Both the position numbers and the translations under genes were made by a program. A stretch of DNA of 64,000 bases from Lantana camara (Eukaryota > Streptophyta > Magnoliopsida > Lamiales > Verbenaceae): assembly GCA_037501455.1 (NCBI GenBank), contig CM074860.1:23023001-23087000 (forward strand), written 5' to 3'. Below are positions 11,540 to 22,781 of the stretch, in pieces. The notes under the pieces are model-generated. The model did not search any database, had not been told where the DNA came from, and saw only the letters and a list, made by a program, of their open reading frames with translations. Positions within the stretch are counted from its first letter, which is position 1. Each line of letters starts with the position of its first letter.

Positions 11540-11758
11540 TTAGATATTCAAAATGCTCAACACCCACGAAGTGTGTTTGTCTATGGGGTCTCCCACAAAG
11601 TAAGGCTTCAACCTTTGACCATTAACAATAAAAGATCCCGTTGCTTCACTCCCTAATTCAATAGCTCCATTGGATAAAACTTTGATAACTCTAAATGGTC
11701 CGGACCACCTTGATTTTAGCTTCCCCGGAAATAGCTTGATTCTTGAGTTGAAAAGCAA
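11540..11758 (-). pseudogene. Athila integrase C-terminal end
   Basis: A 72-residue frame contains [16 protein letters not shown], the SH3-like end of gypsy integrases (KLKSRWxGPF...), and [12 protein letters not shown], a typical Athila pol ending. It is separated from the integrase core by a stop and frame change at about 11760-11880. It helps integrase bind DNA. Confidence 0.75.
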
Positions 11759-11881
11759 GACTAGTTACCCAACCTCAAAACTCTTGGAACGTATTCGCTT
11801 GTCATACCATTTCTTTGTCATTTCCTTGTATACCTTTGCATTCTCATAAGCATTCATCCTAAACTCTTCCAACTCATGCAG

Positions 11882-12547
11882 CTACAAAACTCGTTTCTCT
11901 CCGACCGTCTTATAATCAAAATTAAGTGCCTTGATTGCCCAATAGGCCTTGTGCTCGAGTTCCACAGGTAGATGACATGCTTTTCCATACACAAGTCTAT
12001 ACGGAGACATCCCAATTGGTGTCTTGAAAGCCGTCCTGTATGCCCATAATGCATCATCTAACTTCAAAGACCAATCCTTTGAGGCATTGACGGTTTTCTC
12101 TAGAATTTGCTTTATCTCTCGATTTGAGATCTCCACTTGACCACTCGACTGCGGGTGATAAGGGGTAGCCACTCGGTGATGGACTCTGTACTTTTTTAAT
12201 AAGGTCTCGAGTGGCTTGTTGCAGAAATGGGTTCCCCCGTCACTTATCAAAGCCCTTGGCACTCCAAACCTATTAAAGACATTTTTTCTTAGAAACTTGA
12301 TCACCACACGAGAGTCGTTTGTAGGACTTGCTATTGCCTCTACCCACTTTGAAACATAGTCCACTGCCACTAAAACGTATTGATTCCCATGTGAGGATGG
12401 GAAAGGACCCATAAAGTCAATTCCCCATACGTCGAATAGCTCAATCTCCAAGATGTATCGGAGAGGCATTTCATCCCGTCGACCTATTGTTCCCTTCCTT
12501 TGGCACTTATCACATTTCACCACAAACTCATGAGCATCATGAAACAA
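11882..12547 (-). pseudogene. Athila integrase core
   Basis: The 221-residue frame begins in the HHCC zinc-binding region ([10 protein letters not shown]) and covers the DDE catalytic core. The first Asp is in [12 protein letters not shown], the second in [10 protein letters not shown], and the Glu is in [17 protein letters not shown]. Integrase inserts the cDNA into the genome. It ends with the Athila/gypsy block [21 protein letters not shown]. The frame is open, but it is separated from both the RNase H frame (overlap at 12517-12547) and the C-terminal end by frame changes, so the polyprotein is broken. Confidence 0.85.
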
Positions 12548-13227
12548 TGTAGGCCACCAAAGCCCGGATTGAAGTACCTTGGCGGCTGTCTTACTCTTAC
12601 TCGCATGTCCTCCATAAAGACTTGCATGGCATTGTTTAAGAATTTCCCCACTTCATCTTGCGGAATGCACCACCTCACTAGACCATCGGAACAATGCTTG
12701 AAAAGAAGAGGCTCCTCCCAAAAATAATGCTTCACATCCACAAAGAACTTTCTTTTCTGATGATAGTTCAATTCCGGGGGAAGTACTCCACTTACTAGAT
12801 AGTTGACATAGTCTGCAAACCATGGGATCAAAGAAGATATGGCAAATAGCTGCTCATCCGAAAATTTCTCGAAAATTGCCTCATCATTCTTACCAACCCG
12901 TTCACCAAATTCTAGTCTTGACAAGTGATCCACCACTACGTTTTCTGCCCCCTTCTTATCTCTAATTTCCATGTCAAACTCTTGGAGCAAAAGAATCCAC
13001 CTAATCAAGCGAGGCTTTGAGTCCTTTTTGGCTAGCAAATACTTAATGGCTGCATGATCCGTATACATCACGGTCTTCGAACCTATCAAATAAGAACGAA
13101 ATTTATCAAATGCGAAAACAATAGCCAAAAGTTCTTTTTCAGTAGTAGCATAATTAAATTGTGCATCATTTAATGTTTTCCTAGCATAAGTTATAACATG
13201 TAAACGCTTATCCCTTTTTTTGTCCAA
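12517..13227 (-). pseudogene. Athila RNase H and integrase zinc-binding start
   Basis: The frame reads [18 protein letters not shown] and [20 protein letters not shown], then [20 protein letters not shown], then [14 protein letters not shown]. These are the conserved steps of gypsy RNase H: a Glu in TEKELLA, an Asp in TDH and an Asp in VVDHLSR. The first Met (MDKKRDK) is not a true start, since the sequence is internal to pol. It overlaps the RT frame by 20 bases in another frame, marking a frameshift. Confidence 0.82.
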
Positions 13228-14194
13228 GCAAAGCTCCTATTGGTAGATCACTTGCATCACACATCATTTCAAACGAGAGATTCCAATCCGGTGCCACCAT
13301 TATTGGAGCTGATGTAAGCTCCTTCTTCAACCTATCAAATGCAAGCAAACAATTATCATCAAACTTAAAATTACTATCTTTTTGTAAAAGCTTACAAAGT
13401 GGCAAAGTAATTTTGAGGAAATCCTTGATAAACCGGCGATAGAACCCGGTATGAAGAAGGAAACTCCGTACTCCCTTGACATTCATCGGTGGTGGCAACT
13501 TTGCAATCACATCTATCTTTGCACGATCCACCTCAATGCCCTTCTCCGAAATCTTGTGGCCTAGCACTATACCTTCTCTTACCATGAAGTGACACTTCCC
13601 CCAATTTAACAGCAAATTAGTGTCCTCACAACGCTGTAAAACTCAGGTTAGATGCAATAGACAGGAATCAAATGAATAGCCAAAAATAGAGAAATCATCT
13701 ATGAATATCTCCATTGCTCTCTCTATAAAATCAGAAAAAATGGCCATCGTACATCGCTGAAATGTGGTTGGAGCATTACATAACCCAAAAAGCGTTCTCC
13801 TATAAGCAAAGGTGTCGTAAGGGCAAGTAAAGGTACATTTCTCTTGATCCTCGGGTGCTATGGCTATTTGATTATACCCTGAATATCCATCTAAGAAGCA
13901 ATAATATGAGTGTCCGGCTAATCTTTCTAGCATTTGATCAATGAAAGGCAGAGAAAAGTGGTCCTTACGGGTGGCATTATTAAGTTTTCTATAGTCAATA
14001 CACACTCTCCAGCCCGTCACCGTCTTAGTAGGGATTAGTTCATTATTTTCATTTTTAACAACCGTCATCCCTCCTTTCTTAGGTACCACTTGTACTGGAC
14101 TAACCCATTTGCTATCCGAGATAAGATAAATAATTCCTGCATCTAACAACTTAATCACTTCAGCCCGAACCACCACTTTCATATTTGGATTCAA
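13208..14194 (-). pseudogene. Athila reverse transcriptase
   Basis: There are two frames. 14194-13643 holds WVSPVQVVPKKGGMTVV, WRVCIDYRKLNNATRKDHF, the palm segment FLDGYSGYNQIAIAPEDQEK and the catalytic EIFIDDFSIFG box (FIDD in place of the more common YVDD, as in Athila). 13615-13208 holds the thumb side (KCHFMVREGIVLGHKIS, GFYRRFIKDF). A stop near 13643 and a short shift at 13616-13642 split them. RT copies the element RNA into DNA. Confidence 0.85.
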
Positions 14195-15266
14195 TCTACG
14201 TTGGTGTTCAACCGAGGCTTATGATTATCCTCCATTAATTTCCTATGCATGCAAATCGAGGGGCTTATTCCTTTAATATTCGCAATAGTCCGACCTAAGG
14301 CTCGTTTATGTTCTCTTAACACCCTCAAAAGATTATCAAGTTGTGCATTGGATAAACTAGATGAAACAATAACAGGCAACGTCTCATTTTCACCCAAATA
14401 AGCATACATTAAATGTTCGGGGAGGGGTTTCAACTCAAGTGTAGGAGCTTTAATAATAGATGGAGGAGGAACGGGTTTACCTGTCCCCAATTCCTCATAC
14501 ACATACCTTTGCCGGAAGGGAACGAACGGGGTTACCTCCAAAGCTTTTGTATAAGCTGCTAGATCCTCTAAGATCTCCTCACCTTCCACCATTCCTTCCA
14601 AGCCATTCAAACATAGCTCCAATGGATCTTCTTTTTGTGAATCCATCAACTTCTTTCCTTCGATTGTATCCACCATAAAGCACTTTGCATCCAACTCACC
14701 TGCTTTAACCGCCTTAAATAGGTTGAACTCCACGTTTTCTTCTCCAACTCTAAGAGTTAGGAGTCCATTTTTGACATAAATAAGAGCTCCGGATGTAGCA
14801 AGGAAAGGACTTCCAAGAATTAAAGGCATTTCTCTATCCTCCTCCATATCCAACACAATAAAATCTGCCGGTAAGTAGAACTTCCCAACTCGAACAAAGC
14901 ATTCTCCAAAACTCCGGTTGGATACTTGACCGAACGGTCGGCTAGCTACAATATTACGGTGGTAGGCTTCAACTCATCCAAACCTAGTTTTCTGCAAATG
15001 GATAATGGCATTAAACTTACACTCGCTCCAAGATCACATAATGCTCTATTAAAATTCAAACTACCAATTGTGCAAGGTATAGAGAAACTCCCTGGATCTT
15101 TAAGCTTCGAGAGAAGCTTATGTTGCAATATCGTGTTGCACTCCTCGGTGAGTGCAATGGTAGCATACTCCTCTAGCTTCCTTTTGTTTGAGAGAATCTC
15201 CTTCAAGAATTTCACGTAGGTGGGCATTTGAGCTAGAGCCTCGGCAAAAAGAATATTTATGTGCAA
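14191..15266 (-). pseudogene. Athila aspartic protease region
   Basis: 15266-14946 contains the protease active-site block NRALCDLGASVSLMPLS, with the DLGA variant typical of Athila instead of DTGA/DSGA. 14856-14191 has the flap-side and end motifs MPLILGSPFLATSGALIYV and leads into the RT linker (LKPLPEHLMYAYLG). A gap of about 90 bases with a frame change lies between them. The protease would cut the gag-pol polyprotein. Confidence 0.78.
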
Positions 15267-15311
15267 TTCCTTGAAAATACTAAGAAATTTCTCGAACTGC
15301 TTTTCTAACTT

Positions 15312-15653
15312 CTACTTCTGCAACCTTTGTGGAAATGGAACGGGTGGCACATAAGGTTTCGATGCCACATACTCCTTTGGTTGTGAAGGGAGCTCTTCCT
15401 TTTTAGTCAACTCAATCTCCTTCTGTACTTCCTCTTTTTCTTCCATTTTCTCTTCATCTTTCACCTCACTTTCTTCTTGCATTTTTGGTCCTTCATATGC
15501 TTTCCCACTCCTTAGGGTGATAGCTTTGCATTGCTCTTTGGGATTGGTTTCTGCTTTGCTAGGCAATGCTCCTTGTGGTCTAGGATTTGAGGTACCGACA
15601 ATTTGTCCAATTTGCATATCCTGGCTTCGGTTGTGGTTTATCACATGCTCCAA
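15312..15653 (-). pseudogene. Athila gag-protease linker
   Basis: A 113-residue charged frame (CKAITLRSGKAYEGP, then a Glu/Lys-rich stretch, then PYVPPVPFPQRLQK) lies between gag and protease. The 'ITLRSGK' and 'PPxPFPxRL' blocks are characteristic of Athila/Tat gag-pol linkers. A stop separates it from gag. Confidence 0.7.
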
Positions 15654-15701
15654 TTGAGTTTCAATTTTCTGGAATTTGTCTGTAGTAACTGTGATAAACT
15701 T

Positions 15702-16516
15702 TTACAAAGTAGCCTCCCATCCTTGTTTTTTATCGTGTTGTTGTGGAGGCATTGGTGCATTCTGATTATGGACTTGTTGAGGTGGTCCTTGAAATTGGCC
15801 TTGAGGCCTGGGCTGAAAATTCTGTCTCGGTTGATTGCCTTGATTGTTGGACCAAGAGAAATGAGGATGGTTCTTCCATCCCGGATTATAAGTGTTGGAA
15901 TATGGGTTGTTGATCGGTCTCTGGTTGTTTACATAATTGACTTGCTTTTGCCCGGCTCCAACCTGAATACCTGCATTAGAATGAGGATAAGTATTAAACA
16001 TATGCGGTCCACTATAAATCTTACAAGATACCTGAACGGGGGGTGGTGTGGATGATGTCCCAACAACAGCTAGCTGATCCAATTTTTTGTTCAATGCCTC
16101 AAACTTAGCATTAATTGCTGTTAGATCATCTAACTCTAACACACCCGCCACCGCCTTGGCAGGTTGATGAGTAGTCCTCTCATGACTCCAACTATCATTG
16201 GCTGTCATATTCTCCAATATTTGAAGAGCTTCATCCTCAACTTTTGCCATCAATGCTCCTCCGGATGCTGCATCTACCATCACTCTAATGTTTTGAGTCA
16301 TTCCATTGTAGAAGGTTTGCACAATAAGCCAAGTTGGAAGGCCATGATGTGGGCAATTCCTTTGCAGATCTTTGAACCTCTCCCAAGCTTCATACAACGA
16401 CTCCCCATCATACTGCTTAAATGAAGTGATTTCATTTCTGAATCTCATAGTCCTGATGGGAGGAAAGTACTTTGCCAAAAATGCTTGGGATAAGGCTTCC
16501 CAAGTCTGAAGAGTTT
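15702..16516 (-). pseudogene. Athila gag, N-terminus missing
   Basis: Coding begins abruptly at 16516 (LQTWEALSQAFLAKYFPP) and continues for about 270 residues. RNEITSFKQYDGESLYEAWE and HHGLPTWLIVQTFYNGM are the conserved gag (retrotrans_gag) core. A Gln/Pro/Asn-rich tail follows (NQPRQNFQPRPQGQFQGPPQ). Gag forms the virus-like particle. The Met of MAKYFPP is internal. The sequence upstream of 16516 is LTR-B, so the N-terminal third, 5' UTR and 5' LTR are deleted. Confidence 0.85.
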
Positions 16517-17780
16517 CTCGCTAATCTCCTAGCGAGGTCCGGTATCTGTAGTTTTGGTGGGACTAATGTACGGAGATCCCCGTCAGCCCGAGCTCCCCGG
16601 ATAGCCACGTACACTAGTCCCAGGGGCCCCATTCATTATGATCAATCAATTCTCGCCAAAACATTAGGCAGGGTATTCAATAAAGAAAAGGGTTTAACGT
16701 TAAAACCATAGACTCTTTAAAAGACTCGATATATACATATAGTAGTTTGGCTTAAAACTAATAGAAGAGAAACCCACCTGTTACACCTTACCGAATGATA
16801 CCAAAACAAAGGAAAGGTGAAAGATGGCCTATGAACCCGGCAAATCTCCGTCCTGGAGAACACTGTACAAGAAACCACACGGTGCATTCGTGAGACTCAA
16901 GACTCCAAATGAACCATAATGACGCACGGCAATGCATTAACGTGATGTGAGATGCATAAAAAGTAAAATTTGCTATGAATATGTTCATGCGCACAATTAA
17001 TGGCTTAGAAACACATGAACGAGCAATTCATTCAAGTACTTTCAAGAAATGAAGGTATCATATTCATTCGTTTCATATCTTTTCATGAATTATGTAAAGT
17101 CGAGCCAAAATCTTCAAACTATAATCGTAACACACATTTCAACATGTTTACAATGTACATAATAAGTATAAAGGCAAGAGGATTCACTTAAGACATCAAA
17201 AGAATGCAAGAAGGCACTTATCGTTTCATATAGAAGCACTTAAGCAACGTTAGAATAATTCAAGTCATGGATTCCATATAACAAGTATAACCCAAATATA
17301 TTAAGTTTACAATTATAAAAATAAATGAAATAAAGGCATTCAATCATTTAATGAAGAAAAAGATCCAATCATGCGAAATTGAATTATTTAAGATCATAGT
17401 ATATAGAAACTAATTCAATTATCTATTACATAATATATATATATATATATTACATATACACGTACATCTCTTGAAGATCAAAATACATGCATGAAATATA
17501 ATTATATGATATATATACATATTACGTGCACACACACTATATAATTCATGCAAGTTATGTTTATAATATAGATATATTCATACAACATATATACATGCAT
17601 GCACTATATATATAATATATACACAATTCACGCACACACTACATATTACATATATATATATATATATATATTACACATTCGTACACACATGCAGCAACAA
17701 CTTAATTTGCATGCAAAATACATGTAATACACACGCACACCACAAACATGCATGCAGCAAACAAAAATCAAATAAATATT

Positions 17781-17902
17781 CCCCGCCCGGGGAGAATTTC
17801 TTTACAAATCTCCCTGACCTGGGGAGAAGGTTACAGAAGGTGCGGCAAGGAAGTCCCCGGCCAGGGACTTTCCAAGTTCAACTCTCCCCACCCGGGGAGA
17901 GT
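17781..17902 (-). repeat. Palindrome array, arm CTCCCC (LTR-B copy 1)
   Basis: Plus-strand readings are: 17781-17792 CCCC-GCCC-GGGG; 17810-17826 CTCCC with a worn centre and CTGGGGAG; 17851-17870 AAGTCCC-CGGCCA-GGGACTT; and 17881-17902 ACTCTCCCC-ACCC-GGGGAGAGT. The array lies about 1.3-1.4 kb from the LTR start at 19207. Confidence 0.8.
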
Positions 17903-19733
17903 GTCCAGTCGCGAGAAGCAGCAGAAAATCATGGCTTCGTTCCCCTGTTCCAACTGTACAAATACACAGCAACACACAAGGCACTCCAAGGCAGTAACTC
18001 AATAGCAAACACCACAACAACAACCTCTAATTCTTTTGCAAACCAACCCCAAACGTAGCAAGGTATCAACGAAGGGGAGAAGGGGAAAAACTTGGGAAAA
18101 ACCTTAACTCCTTTAATGATAACTCAACAACCACTCAACCAATACTTAATACCAGTCCACACAACAATAAATGAGGTACAAGGAGTTCATATAAAGCTTC
18201 ATATCAAGATTTAAACGAAAGAATTCCAAGAAATCACATATTCTTCAAATGACCTAACTATTCATCTCAAGGATCAAAAATCAATCAAACATGGCTTAGA
18301 TTCTGAATTTCTTAGATGAAAATGATCATATAAGAATGTAGATATCAAATATTTACTTACCCCTTGAATTTGGTTGAGTTTGGAAGAGATTGGAGCTCAA
18401 AATCTCTTATGGGTGAATAGTTACGAGAATAGTGATCAAATCCCCAAGTTTGCAGCAATTTCTCCTCTTCTTCTTGTCTTGAACGAAATGAGTGAGGGAG
18501 GGAATGATATTGTAATGTATAAGGGAAAAGTGGGGCAAAAAATTAGATAAAAAGCTTAAGTATTGAGGGAGATATAAGCAAAATGGTGAAGGGTGGTCAT
18601 TTAAGCACGAGATCAGTTTTTCGGTGAATATTCGAAGGTTCAAACATATTTAGAAAAATATGAGGCTTGTTCCATTAAACCCTAATCCTCGATACGAGTT
18701 CAGCAGAAGTGACGGAACTCGAATCCGAGTTCTCGGGCTCAAGATATGCCTCCCGGAACCGAAGGTGCGCTAAATGCCCTTTAGCCCCCGTTTCGGTCCC
18801 GTCTCCAAAATAAAATTCGTTACCACATCAAACGAGATCAAAAACATGAAACGAGCATATATACACGTTCATAACACATAAATCTACAACATACTAAAAT
18901 TTCACAAAATTTCGAGTTCAAATCGAATAGGAACGACACCCGATCATATCACTCAAGTACATATCATTTAAGAATACATAAAATTCCAAATTCAACAATA
19001 AAATTAAATTCCATTTCAAAATAAATTCAAAAAATTTATAACGAATGAATTATAAAATTATTGATAATAAAATTAAAGATAAAATTAATTAACATATTAA
19101 CAATTAATTATAAAATTAAATATACAAAACACTTATAAATAATCAATTCACGCAATTTGGTAAACACATACGTCAAACCTGTACAGCCGAAAAGTCGGGG
19201 CGTTACATTTCATCACTAGTAGGTTTAGGAATTCAAAGAGATTTGCTTCTTAACCTATACAACTAGTAAATCTTATTCCATGCCAAGCCGCTAGAACTTG
19301 ATTTGCACCAGTCTTGATCTTATTGGTTTAATTAATTATCAATGATTGTGAGAACAACGTTGGAATTAGTTTAATACTTGGTTATACCTTGAAAAAGGAT
19401 AATACAAGTCTAAGTGACTAGGTTGTAGAATTGAACTTGTCAAAGGAGTATTATATTGAATCGCGAATGTATAAGTTATTACTCCCCAGCCTAGTTCGTT
19501 ATTGATTTTAACACGTGTTTAATTCAGCTTAATTAGTTAATTATGTTTTATACCAGTTAATTATTTAATTTTCCTTTAGTAGATTAATAAAAACTTGATT
19601 TCGTTCGGTCTTTAGATTAGAAAAAGATATTGAGTGGTGATTGATTTCCCTTCCCTGTGGATATGATCCTGTTATGCTATGCGTATATTTTCAGTGTACA
19701 CTTGCACGATTGGTTTAACTTAAAATCACATCA

Positions 19734-20574
19734 GCTTCTGAGCTTTGTGATAAAGATCAAAGCCAATAAGAAGATCTTTTCCATGTAACTTGCTCCCAAT
19801 AACTTTCATCCAAATGATATAATCTGGGAAGGATTGTATCCTAATAGGATATTTTGTGATCAGAGATGTTTTGAACTATTGACCATCGGCTGCCTGAAAA
19901 TACTCATAGTGAGTTGTCCATGCTTCTTTAGGGAGAATATCTGGATTCATCATGGACTTCATGGCTCCTGTATCCGTAAATCCAATGGCTTTGATTGGTC
20001 TGTCATACTTCGAGGGAAGTATATGGATATGGAGATGAGGTGAATGAATGATTTCTTGATTGATGCATTCTGACTGAAAAATGGGAAGACCATGATTTTT
20101 CGAGTCAGAATCAGATAAGCATGGCTCATCGTCGGTTGTTTCATCTTGGATAACAAAGATACTTTCTTCATTTTGCTCATCTTGTTTTGAGAACAATGAT
20201 TCTACATCTGCATCTTGAAGAGTAGTATCTTCATTCTGGATGATATGAGAGACCATCCTTGCTGATTTTTCTCGATTCTGAGGATAATTTTTTGCAAAAT
20301 GTCCTTTCTTTTTACATACAAAGCATCTGTCTATTCGTCTGTTTCTGAAAGGTTTTCTCCTGAAGAATCTGAGACGTCCTTTCTTTTTAACCTTTCTTTC
20401 AACAGATCCCTTCCATTTATGTTTGGAAGAAGGACATTTGCAATCTTCTTTTGATTTGCACTTTATCTCAAGATGAGATTTCTTGTAGGCCTTCTTGAGA
20501 ACTAATTTGTTTTCAATCAGGGATTTGAATGTGATTTGTTGTTCACAAAGCTTTTCAATTGTTGTGAGGGCCAT
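19734..20574 (-). pseudogene. Endogenous pararetrovirus capsid zinc knuckle and protease start
   Basis: The 232-residue frame 20574-19876 has a basic region, then a zinc knuckle CFVCKKKGHFAKNYP (C84, C87, H92) whose fourth ligand is Tyr97 instead of Cys. An acidic stretch follows, then the protease site IGFTDTGAMKS (D201-T-G). A stop ends the frame at 19876. The remaining protease sequence to 19734 is interrupted by the LTR-A insertion and resumes at 5136. The knuckle packages viral nucleic acid; the protease matures the polyprotein. Both are non-functional here. Confidence 0.78.
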
Positions 20575-20655
20575 CTGGTGTATTTCTCCAAGAGAAATTT
20601 GATTAATTTCTCTTCTTGTGCTTGTTATTGTTCTGTAGAATTCTAGCTGGATTTC

Positions 20656-21213
20656 TTATGGAAGCGAAGCAATGAAAACATGCTTGAGATTTGGATCATT
20701 ATACCCATTAAGGGTATAATAAAGTTCCGACATTCTTTTGTAATGGAAATCAAGATCTTTTTGTTTTAGAGAATAACACTTCATGGCAAAATAACTTTGT
20801 TGTGCCACTTTTATGAAGAGAGTACTGTCACCAATGAATTCTTGATGGATGGCTCCAAGGGCTTGAGATGCTTGTATTTGAAAGTATTGAGTCTCTCTAT
20901 ATTCTCCCAAGGTTTGGAACCATTCTCTTAATGTCCTAGTGAATCTAGAAACAAATTCACGTAGAATGGTAGGGACATGAGATTCTTTAGTCAGTTGGAG
21001 ATCAATCCAGGCTATAAAAGTGTGTAGCCTTTCTCTTCTTTTATCCACCGAAATATCGTCAAATGTAAACCAAGGACCATTAGATGGTTTAGATGATCCA
21101 ATATCTACATATTGATATTCTGGAGGGTCCTCTATTGTTCCTGCTTCATCCTCAACTGTTTGTTCTTGTTGAGGGCGTTCTTCTTGAGGGCTGGAAGTTG
21201 ATTCATCTGCCAT
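20656..21213 (-). pseudogene. Endogenous pararetrovirus capsid protein core
   Basis: A 185-residue frame has an acidic Gln/Glu-rich head and then a caulimovirid capsid core: GPWFTFDDISVDKRRERL, REFVSRFTRTLREWFQTLGEY, QALGAIHQEFIGD and FAMKCYSLKQKDLDFHYKRM. These blocks are characteristic of florendovirus-type capsid regions. It is followed at 20574 by the knuckle-containing frame, with a stop and short shift between. The first Met is unlikely to be a native start within a polyprotein. Confidence 0.75.
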
Positions 21214-21639
21214 GAGGATTTGAGAAATATCAGCTACTTCATCATCACTTTCTGGGAATCGAGAGATGGACTCCTCGGAATCTTCAGATTCTTATGTACT
21301 TTCAGTGATTTTGAGATTAGAAAATTTTCTAATCATTAGTGCAGGCGAGGGATTGTCTTCAATCTTCCCTTTGTTTTTCCTCTTTTGATGAAGAAGTTTC
21401 TCTTTTTGATTTAGACTTAAGAGAGGGTGGCTCAAATGGAATATTGAAGGCCATAAAAACTGTTTAGTGTAATCAGGAGATGTGGGAGGATCATAAAGAG
21501 AAGAAGAAACGGTTGTGGGGGGAAAAGAAAGTTTTGGAAGTGGATTCTTTTTTCTATCTTTCTCGATATATTCATGACCTTTCTTGAGCTGTCTGATTTT
21601 TGCTTCTTTTTTATCAAATTCTCGACCAACCTTCTTCTG

Positions 21640-22272
21640 TTAAATAAGTTGCCTAAGTTCTTTGTCGAGAAGCTCGATTCGGGCAACCAATTTTCTATAT
21701 ATCTGGTCAAGCTCCTTGGTGATGGCGTCAACGTTTTGATTGTTATTCTGAACGTGGGGCAAAACCTTATCAACCTTAGAGTCAAGTTGAACTAAGGCTT
21801 TGTTTTGAGCCCTGGAATTTGTGGTTTGCCAGTTTAACACTTCTTCTGCTTGGGACAAGGAAGAAGATGTTCCTTCGTCTGGATGGACTGTAGTGGTCTG
21901 GATGTATGGGCTGATTGTAACCTTGTTTTCCATTTTTCTTTCCAAGGGAGGAAAATCAGCATCATAGCTTTGTAGCATCATACAAGGTTGGTATGGTAGT
22001 GTTGGAATGGTGCAGGGAGGCACTTCTTGCCTACAACTCTTCTGTTGTTCTATTTTGAGGATGGCTAATGTCATGTAATAACATGACAAGGGCTTTGTGA
22101 CTAATGGTGGATTTGGTTCTAGATCCTCAGGTTTGTAGGTCTTGCAGGAAAGACCTTTCTTTCGAGCTCTCTTCCTTCTTCTTCTTCGACTGGCTTCACT
22201 TTCATCATTGTTGGAGTCTGATTCTTCTCTACAAGAGCAATCTGGGTCACACATGGAGAGATCAACATCCAC
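21640..22272 (-). pseudogene. Endogenous pararetrovirus polyprotein segment with coiled coil
   Basis: A 210-residue frame with a Cys/Ser/Asp-rich start, an Arg/Lys cluster (ASRRRRRKRARKK), a central Pro-rich part and a C-terminal heptad-like helix (KVDKVLPHVQNNNQNVDAI and onward to LLDKELRQLI). In caulimovirids a coiled coil of this kind between the movement and capsid domains is often virion-associated. The link to that role is inferred from position and helix pattern. Confidence 0.55.
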
Positions 22273-22646
22273 AAGAAGTGGCCATCAATTTTATCAATGT
22301 GAACTTTCTTTCCGTCAGGACAAAAGGAGTTTATAGGAAGATACCCAAGAATTGGGTAAGTTATTCTGTTCGTTAGAGTCATCGACTGAATCATCAACTG
22401 TTTGAAAATGGTCTTGGAGGTCGACGGAGTTTCTTCTTAAGGCTATTTGAAGATAGTTTTAGTTCTACCATCTGACATCCTCTGGAACTCATAGGTTGTA
22501 GATCTGATTAGCTCATGAGTCTGTTGAAGAGACTCATAGTTAGTGATCCACTCAGTTGGCATCAACTTTTCTAGTTCCTTTCTTGGGATTTGTCTAGGAA
22601 CTCGAACTATGGTCAGGATATCAGATCCCGAATCAGCAAGGATCAT
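22119..22646 (-). pseudogene. Endogenous pararetrovirus movement-protein region fragments
   Basis: Two frames, 22646-22443 (VPRQIPRKELEKLMPTEWI, ..DGRTKTIFK) and 22397-22119 (YPILGYLPINSFCPDGKK), precede the coiled-coil segment. Their order and motif style match the C-terminal part of the florendovirus movement-protein region. The second overlaps the frame 22272-21640, showing a frameshift. Movement proteins of this group open plasmodesmata for spread between cells. Confidence 0.5.
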
Positions 22647-22781
22647 TAAGGCATCAGGGGATCCTGATCCTTGTAGACGTAACCCATGGTTCTACGACCT
22701 GTACACTAGCTGATGATGGAGGGTAGTTGTCACAGCTGTAGGCAGAGCAATTAAACGAGACTGCCTTCTCTGAGATGAACT

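Larger units (their letters stand above)
6359..16516 (-). mobile_element. Athila-type Ty3/gypsy retrotransposon, 5'-truncated
   Basis: On the minus strand the order is gag, protease, RT, RNase H, integrase, a non-coding spacer with a palindrome array, an Athila ORF3 ('env-like') region, a polypurine tract and the 3' LTR. The order and sequence style (DLGAS protease, FIDDF reverse transcriptase, ORF3 after integrase) identify the Athila lineage. The 5' LTR, primer site and gag N-terminus are absent. At 16516 gag coding sequence runs directly into LTR-B sequence, so a deletion removed the 5' end together with part of the host LTR. Multiple stops and frameshifts make it inactive. Confidence 0.88.
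6163..19207 (-). mobile_element. LTR-B copy 1: chromovirus-type solo LTR, split by Athila
   Basis: On the minus strand it runs from TGTAACGCCCCGACTTTTCG (19207) to GGGTGCTACA (6163). The 5-bp TSD TTTCA lies at 6158-6162 and 19208-19212. The two pieces are 6163-6358 and 16517-19207. They match the start and end of the plus-strand LTR at 44483-47859, including blocks around TTCGGTAAGGTGT and the CTATCCGGGGA motif. About 0.75 kb of LTR (equivalent to roughly 46943-47690) is missing at the Athila junction. No internal region is present, so it is a solo LTR or the remains of one. It holds a CTCCCC-type palindrome array at 17781-17902 and AT microsatellites near 17440 and 17650. Confidence 0.8.
5137..19733 (+). 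mobile_element. LTR-A: Athila-like solo LTR, split by a later insertion
   Basis: The element starts TGTTGAGTGT at 5137 and ends ATCACATCA at 19733. It is flanked by GCATC (5132-5136) and GCTTC (19734-19738), a 5-bp target duplication with one difference. Removing the LTR-B insertion leaves about 1.55 kb. A second copy lies inverted at 60347-61820 (1474 bp) and matches along its length. TG...CA ends, the 5-bp TSD and absence of internal genes indicate a solo LTR. Near the 3' end it shares a box of the type TCGTACCCAC.GGGAAGGG with the Athila LTR at 6359-8729, suggesting Athila/Tat affinity. It carries a GTAAC-type palindrome array near its start. Confidence 0.75.
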
